Of a stretch of DNA of 29,976 nt, positions 15,623 through 22,970 are shown piece after piece. The DNA is from DAITMV01 sp036834985 (GTDB taxonomy: Bacteria; Pseudomonadota; Gammaproteobacteria; Burkholderiales; Burkholderiaceae_B). Made by a program: the position numbers and the translations under genes. Where the stretch lies: contig DAITMV010000018.1 of assembly GCA_036834985.1 (NCBI GenBank), positions 1 through 29,976 of the forward strand. Direction: 5' to 3'. Position 1 is the stretch's first letter, and every line of letters starts with the position of its first letter. The notes beneath the pieces are model-generated. The model saw nothing but the letters and a program-made list of their open reading frames with translations, searched no databases and was not told the origin of the DNA.

Positions 15623-16201
15623 ATGAGTGAACCCACGATCAACCCTGAGCAGCCTATCCATGATGCTATGGCCGATGTTGCCGAGCAGGCGGCGCAAGCT
15701 GGAGCAGCGGGATCGGACGGCGACGCGTCACTGGTGCAGGCCCTGCAGGCTGAACTGGCTGCAGCGCAAGCCAAAGCCCAAGAAAATCACGAGTTGTACC
15801 TTCGCGCTGTGGCCGAAGCCGAAAATATTCGGCGTCGCAGCGCTGAAGACGTCTCCAAAGCCCACAAGTTTGCCATTGAATCCTTTGCTGAAGCCCTCGT
15901 ACCGGTCAAGGACAGTCTCGAAATGTCGCTGAACGTTCCCAACCAGACCATTGATTCGCTCAAAGAAGGCGTGAGCGCCACGCTGCGTCAGTTGTCCAGC
16001 GCATTTGAGAAGGGAAAGATCAACGAAATCAACCCAGTGGGTGAGAAATTTGATCCCCATCGTCACCAAGCGATTGCCATGGTACCCGGTAGCTCCGTTG
16101 AACCTGCCGTGCCTGCCAATCATGTGGTGATGGTCATGCAAAAGGGTTATCTGATTGCAGATCGCGTGCTGCGTCCTGCTTTGGTCTCAGTCGCACAATA
16201 A
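15623..16201 (+). CDS. grpE: Nucleotide exchange factor GrpE
   Basis: A 192-residue GrpE, the dimeric exchange factor that releases ADP from DnaK. The N-terminal 35 residues are polar and acidic. A long helical region (about 37-100, with LRAVAEAENIRRRSAED) precedes the C-terminal beta domain (FDPHRHQAIAMVPGS... VMVMQKGYLIADRVLRPA), the family's signature. A strong GGAGG lies eight bases before the ATG. Preceded by its own heat-shock promoter and followed by dnaK. Confidence 0.97.
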   Translation: MSEPTINPEQPIHDAMADVAEQAAQAGAAGSDGDASLVQALQAELAAAQAKAQENHELYLRAVAEAENIRRRSAEDVSKAHKFAIESFAEALVPVKDSLEMSLNVPNQTIDSLKEGVSATLRQLSSAFEKGKINEINPVGEKFDPHRHQAIAMVPGSSVEPAVPANHVVMVMQKGYLIADRVLRPALVSVAQ

Positions 16202-16219
16202 AAATTTGTTGGGTTGCGC

Positions 16220-16247
16220 TTGAAAATCCAGCATTGACCCACATCTT
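16220..16247 (+). promoter_or_regulatory. Sigma-32-type heat-shock promoter of dnaK
   Basis: CTTGAA (16220-16225), a 13-base spacer and CCCACATCT (16239-16247) form a good sigma-32 promoter, almost identical to that before grpE. The leader to the dnaK start is about 70 bases and AT-rich. Confidence 0.78.
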
Positions 16248-16325
16248 GAATACAAGTCGGTTTTCATCCAATAGATGTAAAAACCAAACAAATTGATAGA
16301 TATTTAGAGAAATTTGGAGCAAATC

Positions 16326-18281
16326 ATGGGAAAAATCATTGGCATTGACTTGGGTACCACCAACTCTTGCGTCGCTATTTTAGAAGGCGGTCAGCCCAAG
16401 GTGATCGAAAACTCCGAGGGCGCGCGTACGACCCCCTCGATCATCGCTTACATGGAAGATGGCGAAATTCTGGTGGGTGCACCCGCCAAGCGTCAGGCGG
16501 TGACCAACCCTACCAATACCCTGTACGCCGTCAAGCGTTTGATTGGCCGTCGTTTTGAGGACAAGGAAGTTCAAAAAGACATCGATTTGATGCCGTACGA
16601 GATCATGAAGGCCGACAACGGCGACGCCTGGGTCAGCGTACGCGACAAAAAGCTGGCGCCTCCCCAGGTGTCCGCTGAAGTACTGCGCAAAATGAAAAAA
16701 ACGGCTGAAGATTACCTCGGTGAAGAAGTCACCGAAGCCGTCATCACCGTACCGGCCTACTTCAACGATGCGCAGCGTCAGGCCACCAAGGACGCCGGCC
16801 GTATCGCGGGTCTGGAAGTAAAACGTATCATAAACGAACCAACTGCCGCGGCATTGGCCTTTGGTTTGGATAAAACCGAGCGTGGTGATCGCAAAATTGC
16901 CGTGTATGACCTCGGTGGCGGTACCTTTGACGTGTCGATCATCGAAATTGCTGACGTCGATGGCGAAAAACAGTTTGAAGTGCTCTCGACCAACGGCGAT
17001 ACCTTCCTGGGTGGTGAAGACTTCGACCAGCGCATCATCGACCACATCATTGAAGAGTTCAAGAAGGTGAACGGTGTGGATCTGTCCAAGGATCCGATTG
17101 CCCTGCAACGTATCAAGGCTGCAGCTGAGCGAGCAAAAATCGAATTGTCCTCCAGCCAGCAGACCGAGCTGAACGAGCCCTACATCGCCATGGCCAACGG
17201 TACCCCCATGCACCTGGCCATGAAGCTGACCCGCTCCAAGCTGGAGCAACTGGTCGAAGAGCTGATCAACCGCACCATGGAACCATGCCGCATCGCCTTG
17301 AAAGACGCTGGTGTGTCTGCTGCTGACATCCAGGACGTGATTTTGGTCGGCGGTATGAGCCGCATGCCCAAAGTGCAAGAAGCCGTTAAAACCATCTTCG
17401 GCAAAGAGCCACGCAAAGACGTGAACCCCGATGAAGCCGTGGCGGTGGGCGCTGCGATTCAGGGCTCCGTACTGGCCGGCGACCGTAAAGACTTGCTGCT
17501 GCTGGACGTAACGCCGCTGTCCTTGGGTATCGAAACCCTGGGCGGTGTGCTGACCAAGATGATCCACAAGAACACCACCATCCCAACCAAGTTTTCTCAG
17601 GTGTTCTCAACAGCTGATGACAATCAGCCGGCTGTGACTATCAAAGTGGCGCAGGGTGAGCGTCCCATGGCTGCTGACAACAAGAGCCTGGGTGAATTTA
17701 ACCTCGAAGGTATTCCACCCGCAGCCCGTGGTACGCCACAGATTGAGGTGACCTTTGACATCGACGCCAACGGAATCTTGCACGTGTCTGCACGTGACAA
17801 AGGCACCGGCAAAGAGAACAAGATCACCATCAAGGCCAACTCCGGTCTGTCTGAGGCTGAAATCCAGAAGATGGTTCAAGATGCCGAGTTGAACGCAGCC
17901 GACGACGAAAAGCGTAAAGCGCTTGTCGATGCCAAAAATCAGGCGGAAGCACTCGCACACAGCACTCGCAAGAGCCTGGGTGAGTACGGTGACAAGCTCG
18001 AAGCTGGCGAAAAAGAAGCGATTGAAGCCGCCATCAAGGCCCTTGAAGAAGCCGCCAAAGGTGAAGACGTCGCTGCCATTGAAGCCAAAACCGAAGCCTT
18101 GGGTACTGCAGCGCAAAAGCTCGGTGAAAAGATGTACGCTGACATGGCCGCCGCTCAAGGAGCAGCAGGTGCAGACGGTGCGCAGGCAGGTGCCGGAGCT
18201 GGTGCACAAGCCGGTTCTACAGGTGGTAAGGATGATGATGTCGTGGATGCAGAATTTAAGGAAGTTAACGACAAAAAGTAA
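16326..18281 (+). CDS. dnaK: Molecular chaperone DnaK
   Basis: A 651-residue Hsp70. The start at MGKIIGIDLGTTNSCVAI is preferred over an in-frame codon four residues upstream, because GGAG lies six bases before it. Landmarks are the phosphate-binding segments GIDLGTTNS and IAVYDLGGGTFDVSII, the substrate-binding domain after the hydrophobic linker (DLLLLDVTPLSLGIETLGG), a helical lid, an alanine/glycine-rich segment near 610-635 and the conserved tail DDVVDAEFKEV. It folds proteins with DnaJ and GrpE, encoded on either side. Confidence 0.98.
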   Translation: MGKIIGIDLGTTNSCVAILEGGQPKVIENSEGARTTPSIIAYMEDGEILVGAPAKRQAVTNPTNTLYAVKRLIGRRFEDKEVQKDIDLMPYEIMKADNGDAWVSVRDKKLAPPQVSAEVLRKMKKTAEDYLGEEVTEAVITVPAYFNDAQRQATKDAGRIAGLEVKRIINEPTAAALAFGLDKTERGDRKIAVYDLGGGTFDVSIIEIADVDGEKQFEVLSTNGDTFLGGEDFDQRIIDHIIEEFKKVNGVDLSKDPIALQRIKAAAERAKIELSSSQQTELNEPYIAMANGTPMHLAMKLTRSKLEQLVEELINRTMEPCRIALKDAGVSAADIQDVILVGGMSRMPKVQEAVKTIFGKEPRKDVNPDEAVAVGAAIQGSVLAGDRKDLLLLDVTPLSLGIETLGGVLTKMIHKNTTIPTKFSQVFSTADDNQPAVTIKVAQGERPMAADNKSLGEFNLEGIPPAARGTPQIEVTFDIDANGILHVSARDKGTGKENKITIKANSGLSEAEIQKMVQDAELNAADDEKRKALVDAKNQAEALAHSTRKSLGEYGDKLEAGEKEAIEAAIKALEEAAKGEDVAAIEAKTEALGTAAQKLGEKMYADMAAAQGAAGADGAQAGAGAGAQAGSTGGKDDDVVDAEFKEVNDKK

Positions 18282-18330
18282 TCCGGGAACTTGGGCCGTC
18301 CCCTCAGGGTGGATGGCTTAAGGTAGAGGG

Positions 18331-18365
18331 GGGCGCAGCGGCTATACCAGCCCCGCGCCCTTTAT
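18331..18365 (+). terminator. GC-rich hairpin between dnaK and dnaJ
   Basis: GGGCGC (18331-18336) pairs with GCGCCC (18355-18360), with an inner GGCT/AGCC stem, followed by TTTAT. This is a stable hairpin with a short U run, so a partial terminator that would lower dnaJ expression relative to dnaK. A second small hairpin (ATCGC...GCGAT) follows. Confidence 0.6.
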
Positions 18366-18411
18366 CGCTGTTAAACGGCGATTGAAAACAGACAGTCCGT
18401 GCGAGTACACG

Positions 18412-19542
18412 ATGGCAAAAAAAAGAGATTTTTACGAAATTCTGGGCGTTGAAAAAAACGCGAGTGACGAAGACCTGAAAAAGGCCTACCGCAAACTCGC
18501 GATGAAGTATCACCCGGATCGCAACCCCGACAGCAAAGACGCTGAGGAAAAATTCAAGGAAGCCAAAGAGGCCTACGAGATGCTCTCCAATGCTGACAAG
18601 CGGGCAGCTTATGACCGGTATGGTCACGCCGGTGTTGATCCCAATATGGCCGGTGGTGCAGGTGCAGGTCAAGGCTTTGGTGACTTTGGCGACGCTTTTG
18701 GTGATATTTTCGGCGAGATTTTTGGTGGCGCGCGCGCAGGTGGGCAACGTTCCAATGTGTACCGCGGCTCCGATCTGCGTTACAACATGGAAGTCACGCT
18801 AGAGCAAGCCGCTTCGGGCATGGAAACGCAAATCCGTGTTCCGGTGTGGGACGAGTGTGGTGTGTGTACGGGTACCGGTGCCAAACCAGGGACCAAACCA
18901 CAAACCTGCCAAACCTGTGGTGGGTCAGGCGCGGTGCGGATGACGCAGGGCTTTTTCAGCGTGCAACAAACCTGTCCCAAATGCCACGGTACCGGCAAGA
19001 TCATTCCCGATCCTTGCCAGGCCTGTGATGGGGTGGGGCGTACCAAAACCAATAAAACACTGGAAGTCAAAATCCCCGCCGGTATCGACGACGGCATGCG
19101 TATTCGCCTGACAGGCAAGGGCGAACCCGGCGTGAATGGTGGCCCCCCTGGCGATTTGTATGTAGAAGTACACATCAAAGAGCATGCAGTGTTTCAGCGT
19201 GACGGCGACGATTTACATTGCGAGATGCCGATCTCGTTTGCGAGAGCCGCTTTGGGTGGAGAGATTGAAATTCCAACGCTCAACGGCAAGGCAACCTTCG
19301 ACATCCCCGAGGGTACTCAGACGGGCAAAACTTTCCGCTTGCGCAGCAAGGGTATCAAGGGTGTTCGCTCGGCGTATCCCGGCGATATGTTCTGCCATGT
19401 GGTTGTTGAAACGCCCGTCAAGCTCAGCGATAAGCAAAAAGACTTGTTGCGTGAATTTGAAGCCAGCATGAAAGCCGATGGCGACAAACACTCTCCGCGT
19501 GCCAAAGGCTGGATGGACAAGGTCAAAGACTTTTTTGGCTGA
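18412..19542 (+). CDS. dnaJ: Chaperone protein DnaJ
   Basis: A 376-residue type I Hsp40. The start at MAKKRDFYEILGV is chosen from family alignment; an in-frame TTG lies ten codons upstream. Domains in order are the J domain with HPD at residues 34-36, a glycine/phenylalanine-rich region (about 76-115), four CxxCxGxG-type zinc repeats (about 143-208, e.g. CQTCGGSG and CPKCHGTG; the first reads CGVCTGTG and the last CQACDGVG) and the C-terminal substrate-binding domains. It stimulates DnaK's ATPase and delivers clients. No separate sigma-32 promoter is evident in the 130-base gap after dnaK, so expression probably depends on read-through of the hairpin. Confidence 0.97.
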   Translation: MAKKRDFYEILGVEKNASDEDLKKAYRKLAMKYHPDRNPDSKDAEEKFKEAKEAYEMLSNADKRAAYDRYGHAGVDPNMAGGAGAGQGFGDFGDAFGDIFGEIFGGARAGGQRSNVYRGSDLRYNMEVTLEQAASGMETQIRVPVWDECGVCTGTGAKPGTKPQTCQTCGGSGAVRMTQGFFSVQQTCPKCHGTGKIIPDPCQACDGVGRTKTNKTLEVKIPAGIDDGMRIRLTGKGEPGVNGGPPGDLYVEVHIKEHAVFQRDGDDLHCEMPISFARAALGGEIEIPTLNGKATFDIPEGTQTGKTFRLRSKGIKGVRSAYPGDMFCHVVVETPVKLSDKQKDLLREFEASMKADGDKHSPRAKGWMDKVKDFFG

Positions 19543-19610
19543 TCCGCACTGTTTTTGACAACAGCGTTGTAGTGCTTGGGTTGACAATGATGCGACACAA
19601 ACCACTTGAA

Positions 19611-19644
19611 ACGACTGGCCTGCTTTTTGAAGCAAGCCAGTCGT
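19611..19644. terminator. Inverted repeat between convergent dnaJ and hydrolase genes
   Basis: ACGACTGGC (19611-19619) pairs perfectly with GCCAGTCGT (19636-19644) and the stem extends inward with GC/GC pairs around a T-rich loop. No strong T run follows on either strand, so terminator function is likely by position but not certain. Confidence 0.55.
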
Positions 19645-19651
19645 GCAGGGT

Positions 19652-20548
19652 CTAGCGGTACCTGATGTTTACTCCACTGATCTGCGCGGGCTCTGCGCAG
19701 TGGCCGGTATTGACCGCACGAATAAATCCCATCACCAGTGCAGTAGCCAATAACTCCGTTTTGCGGGCAAAACCGTTGCCCGCAAAATTCAGGTGAGTTG
19801 CGCCGTCTATCATCCCCATGTATTTGCAGCCTGGGGGCATGTTGTCGAACGGTTCGGTGCGTGCCAGCGCACTGGCGCCGTCAATGGTGGTGTCACGTGT
19901 ACCAGTGAGCAATAAAACAGGTTTGTTGATATCTCGCCAGGCGTTGTCCGCAAAAATACCACCTTCCCCTTGGGGCGACATGGCGATGTATGCATCAAAT
20001 ATATCCATCGGCGGCATGTTCACCTTGTTATACGCGCCTGCAGCCATCATAGCCGTTGCAGCTCCCATGGAGTGTCCTATCAGTAACAGCGGTTTGCGGC
20101 TGGTTGCCAACGGGCCAGAGGTGATGCACTCGCCGCTGTGCCAATTTTGTGCGAACTGGATGGCTGCCTGCAGGTCTGCATATCGCTGTTGATACGCACT
20201 GGTCGTGGTGATCAGCGTAGCCACGGCGTTGCGTAGGTTGCTCTGGGCGCGAAGCTGTTTCAGAACGGCAGGACCACTTTCTTGATGGCTAGGCGCGACC
20301 GTTAGATAACCGTCTTTGGCCAGCGCCGATTGCAGGTAGTCGATGGACTCGCCGGTTCCCCCAGCGCCATGCGAAAACACGGCAATCCCTTTACAGTTGC
20401 CTGCCGCGGTGGCCGGTGGATTGACGAATACCTCAATCCGTTGCCCGTCGCCCCGGATAAATGTCGATTGCTCAGAAGGCCAGGTGCTTGCGGGCAGCGT
20501 GGACAATAAGCCCACGCCGGCCCACAAGTAAGAACGAAGACGTTGCAT
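19652..20548 (-). CDS. Exported alpha/beta hydrolase (dienelactone hydrolase/lipase-like)
   Basis: A 298-residue alpha/beta-hydrolase. I start at MQRLRSYLWAGVG because a Sec signal peptide (about residues 1-21) then follows directly; the frame is open 17 codons further. The triad is visible: S160 in GHSMG, D219 in GTRDTTIDG and H252 in DGATHLNF. The motif FSHGAGG near residue 58 would form the oxyanion region. The closest families appear to be chlorophyllase, PAF-acetylhydrolase-like or dienelactone-hydrolase-like proteins; the substrate is unknown. The gene follows the peroxidase gene on the same strand, separated by a striking inverted repeat that may regulate it. Confidence 0.85.
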   Translation of the reverse strand: MQRLRSYLWAGVGLLSTLPASTWPSEQSTFIRGDGQRIEVFVNPPATAAGNCKGIAVFSHGAGGTGESIDYLQSALAKDGYLTVAPSHQESGPAVLKQLRAQSNLRNAVATLITTTSAYQQRYADLQAAIQFAQNWHSGECITSGPLATSRKPLLLIGHSMGAATAMMAAGAYNKVNMPPMDIFDAYIAMSPQGEGGIFADNAWRDINKPVLLLTGTRDTTIDGASALARTEPFDNMPPGCKYMGMIDGATHLNFAGNGFARKTELLATALVMGFIRAVNTGHCAEPAQISGVNIRYR

Positions 20549-20566
20549 GATAGGCTCGCTGCTGAA

Positions 20567-20607
20567 TTGATAAGATGGAATTGATAGTACACATTCCACC
20601 TTATCAA
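20567..20607. repeat. 41-bp near-perfect inverted repeat before the hydrolase gene
   Basis: Two 15-base arms (20567-20581 and 20593-20607), complementary at 14 of 15 positions, surround an 11-base loop. The arms contain TTGATAAG and its complement. The element lies 19-59 bases upstream of the hydrolase start. It lacks a T run, so it is either an operator with widely spaced half-sites or a leader-RNA hairpin. Confidence 0.85.
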
Positions 20608-20650
20608 GGGTGTTACAGCGTGTGCTACAGGGTGTGCAACGGGGTGCGTA

Positions 20651-21643
20651 CTACTTGCCCGAACTCAGGCGACGCCCTTGTGACACGGCATAAGACCCGG
20701 AGCGTGCTTGCAAGATCGGGTCGCTGGAGGCATCCACACCCTTGGGGGTGACGACCGGGTTAAAGTTGATGGGGCTGCATGCACCCTCACCATCGGCCTC
20801 GACCTTGGTGATATAGAGTTTACCGGCGGTGACTGTGCGGCGGCTTTCGGGCCATACGATGGTGGGGTTATCGATCACATCACCGTCTTTGGCCAGTTGC
20901 ACCTTGAAGTTGTATTCAACGACCCCTTTGGCAACCCGGGCGCGCAGCTCGTCGTTCAGGAATACATCCGGTACGCGTGGCAATATGTCATCGCTAAATC
21001 GTTCCTGGCCGGTGGCAGATTCAAAAACCCATTTGCCATATTGCTCCGCGCCGGCTGCATTGGTGAATTTGAAGCTGTTTACCCCCCAGTAGTTCAGGCC
21101 TGCAAAGCTGGCGGGTACACCAAAGCTATTGACGTAATCAATCTGTGGTTTGTGATCCGGGTGGGAGGCATTGCTGGCAGCTACTTTTGCTGGATCCATC
21201 TTTTTGGTGGCAGGATCAACAGCCCGTGCCTGCAAAAACTCCAAAAAGCTTTGTGGGGTGGCTGCTGAAAAAACCGGCGCTGAAATATTAGCCATCAGCC
21301 ATTGCTCGCTATTGGGCAGATCAAATTGCAGAGCCAAACCACGAACCGACTTGCTTTTATCCGGCGCCTTGGGGTTGCCGCCACCGATGGAATAACGTGC
21401 AACCACCGGAATTTTTGCACCGCTAAACGCAGAGGCGCTGGACAGGGCGGCCCCGTCTTTGGTGCCAACAAAATAACCAGAGGCGCAAACGCCTTTGGCC
21501 CCCGAGCGGCGGGCGCCGGCGTGGGTACCGAATACGGCTTCCAATCCGTCTACCAGTTCAACAGGCCCGGCGTTTTGGGCGTAAGTGGGGGCGCTGCACA
21601 GCGCCAGTAGTACCAAGGCCGATCGTTTGATAAGCAGTGTCAT
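20651..21643 (-). CDS. Periplasmic catalase-family peroxidase (SrpA-like)
   Basis: A 330-residue protein of the catalase-fold peroxidase (SrpA-like) group, shorter than true catalases. The start at MTLLIKRSALVLLAL gives a Sec signal peptide cut near TYA-Q23 and has GGAG nine bases upstream. Conserved family segments include KSVRGLALQFDLPN, NISAPVFSAATPQSFLEFLQ and the C-terminal DPILQARSGSYAVSQGRR, where R314-x3-Y318 matches the proximal haem-tyrosine motif. The distal segment that usually reads HAKG is GAKG here (G48), so the catalytic histidine appears to be missing. The protein probably binds haem, but peroxide-decomposing activity is doubtful. No sigma-factor or cytochrome b561 partner gene is adjacent. 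Confidence 0.87.
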   Translation of the reverse strand: MTLLIKRSALVLLALCSAPTYAQNAGPVELVDGLEAVFGTHAGARRSGAKGVCASGYFVGTKDGAALSSASAFSGAKIPVVARYSIGGGNPKAPDKSKSVRGLALQFDLPNSEQWLMANISAPVFSAATPQSFLEFLQARAVDPATKKMDPAKVAASNASHPDHKPQIDYVNSFGVPASFAGLNYWGVNSFKFTNAAGAEQYGKWVFESATGQERFSDDILPRVPDVFLNDELRARVAKGVVEYNFKVQLAKDGDVIDNPTIVWPESRRTVTAGKLYITKVEADGEGACSPINFNPVVTPKGVDASSDPILQARSGSYAVSQGRRLSSGK

Positions 21644-21741
21644 GTATGTGAGCTCCAATGAATGGTTCGTATTCCGCCTGCCTGTGGACAAAGGTCACAG
21701 GCACGACTCATAGTTAATAGCACTGATTGGTCTGAGGTGGC

Positions 21742-21762
21742 TACAAATCATTACAAATTTGT
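21742..21762. promoter_or_regulatory. AT-rich repeat and palindrome upstream of the peroxidase gene
   Basis: The 195 bases between scpA and the peroxidase start contain TACAAAT at 21742 and again at 21752, spaced ten bases apart. The second copy is part of the perfect palindrome ACAAATTTGT (21753-21762). Nearer the gene, a 7-bp hairpin (GCCTGTG...CACAGGC, about 21680-21700) is present. The arrangement suggests a regulatory region for the peroxidase; no consensus promoter is clear. Confidence 0.35.
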
Positions 21763-21838
21763 ATGAAAATATTTCGAATGTCTCGGAACTACCTTGCTTG
21801 TGTGCTCGGCACGGGGGAATGGCTCAAGGCCCAGAGGG

Positions 21839-22732
21839 TTAAGCCGGCTGGTAACTCAGCCGCACGTAGATGGGCGCGTAGGGCTCGGCTTGGGTGATTT
21901 CGACCAAGCCTTCGCGCGTGAGCTCCAGCATGGCGATAAAGTGCACCACCACCACGGGTACCCCGCGGAGCGCGTCAAACATGTCGAAAAACTCGACAAA
22001 TCGTTTTTGCTGGAGGGTTCGCAGAATGATCGTCATATGCTCGCGAACGGATAACTCCTCGCGGGATATGGTGTGAGCTTCATTCAGCTTGGCCCGTTTG
22101 ATGATGTCTGCCCATGCCGCCTGCAGTTCGCTGATGCTGACATCCGGAAGACGCTTGACCTGATTGGGGTCATACAGCACATGGGTGGGCCAAAAGTCGC
22201 GACCAATTTGTGGCAGTTTATCCAGGGCTTGGGCCGCCAGTTTGATTTGCTCGTATTCAAGCAGTCGGCGCACCAGCTCTGCACGCGGGTCCTCGGCGTC
22301 CTGACCATCGTCGCTTTTGATCACTGGTAACAGCATACGTGATTTAATTTCGATCAACATGGCGGCCATCAGCAGGTATTCGGCTGCCAGCTCCAGGTTG
22401 ATGATGCGGATTTCGTCCACGTAGGCGAGATACTGGCGGGTCAGGTCCGCCATGGGAATATCAAGAATGTTGAAGTTCTGTTTGCGAATCAGGTAGAGCA
22501 GCAGATCCATCGGGCCTTCAAAGGCTTCTAGGAATACCTCCAGCGCATCAGGCGGGATGTATAAATCCTGCGGCATCTTGAACAGCGGTTCGCCATAGAG
22601 TTTGGCGAACGCCACCCCGTCGATTACATTGGGCGTGCTGTCCTGTTTGGGGTGCTCCAGCGCCTGCAAGGCGGCCGCATTGGCAGCCGCTGCATCCGTG
22701 TGCGGTTGGTCCGGGGGGAGCGAACTGTTCAA
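21839..22732 (-). CDS. scpA: Segregation and condensation protein ScpA
   Basis: A 297-residue ScpA kleisin, the subunit linking the SMC arms with ScpB in chromosome condensation. The SMC-binding N-terminal region is EVFLEAFEGPMDLLLYLIRK, followed by ILDIPMADLTRQYLAY and LAAEYLLMAAMLIEIKSRMLL, all family hallmarks; the C-terminal winged helix includes TREGLVEITQAEPYAPI. The start is a TTG, because no other start codon lies before the conserved FAKLYGEPLF segment except deep inside it. It is 14 bases downstream of the DUF3460 gene and likely co-transcribed with metG. Confidence 0.93.
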   Translation of the reverse strand: MNSSLPPDQPHTDAAAANAAALQALEHPKQDSTPNVIDGVAFAKLYGEPLFKMPQDLYIPPDALEVFLEAFEGPMDLLLYLIRKQNFNILDIPMADLTRQYLAYVDEIRIINLELAAEYLLMAAMLIEIKSRMLLPVIKSDDGQDAEDPRAELVRRLLEYEQIKLAAQALDKLPQIGRDFWPTHVLYDPNQVKRLPDVSISELQAAWADIIKRAKLNEAHTISREELSVREHMTIILRTLQQKRFVEFFDMFDALRGVPVVVVHFIAMLELTREGLVEITQAEPYAPIYVRLSYQPA

Positions 22733-22746
22733 GGCCTACGCCGTGT

Positions 22747-22932
22747 TTATTCAGACTGATAAACGTATGGCTTTTGCGCTACGCGGCCTTGTTCAAAGCC
22801 TTTGGCCAAGTCGCGGTCCACTTGTTTGTCCCACAACAGGTTGCGTCCCTTTTTTTGTTCGGCTTCCAAAGCGGGTTTTTCAGTTTTCAGCTGATTTAAA
22901 AATTGGGTGATTTCGGATTCGTACATTGCCAT
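22747..22932 (-). CDS. DUF3460 family protein
   Basis: A 61-residue, highly charged, probably helical protein: YESEITQFLNQLKTEKPALE followed by GRNLLWDKQVDRDL. This matches the small DUF3460 family found in Burkholderiales, of unknown function. GAAGG six bases before the ATG supports the start. It lies between metG and scpA on the same strand, a conserved neighbourhood in the order. Confidence 0.88.
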   Translation of the reverse strand: MAMYESEITQFLNQLKTEKPALEAEQKKGRNLLWDKQVDRDLAKGFEQGRVAQKPYVYQSE

Positions 22933-22970
22933 GATGTGCCTTCAGGGTATTGTGAGTCAGTGTTAATGGG

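Noticed and set aside
16380..17567. Long open frame (395 codons) on the minus strand opposite dnaK
   Set aside because: It is the antisense shadow of a highly conserved gene with strong codon bias; its His/Phe/Gly-rich translation has no protein-like pattern and no ribosome binding site.
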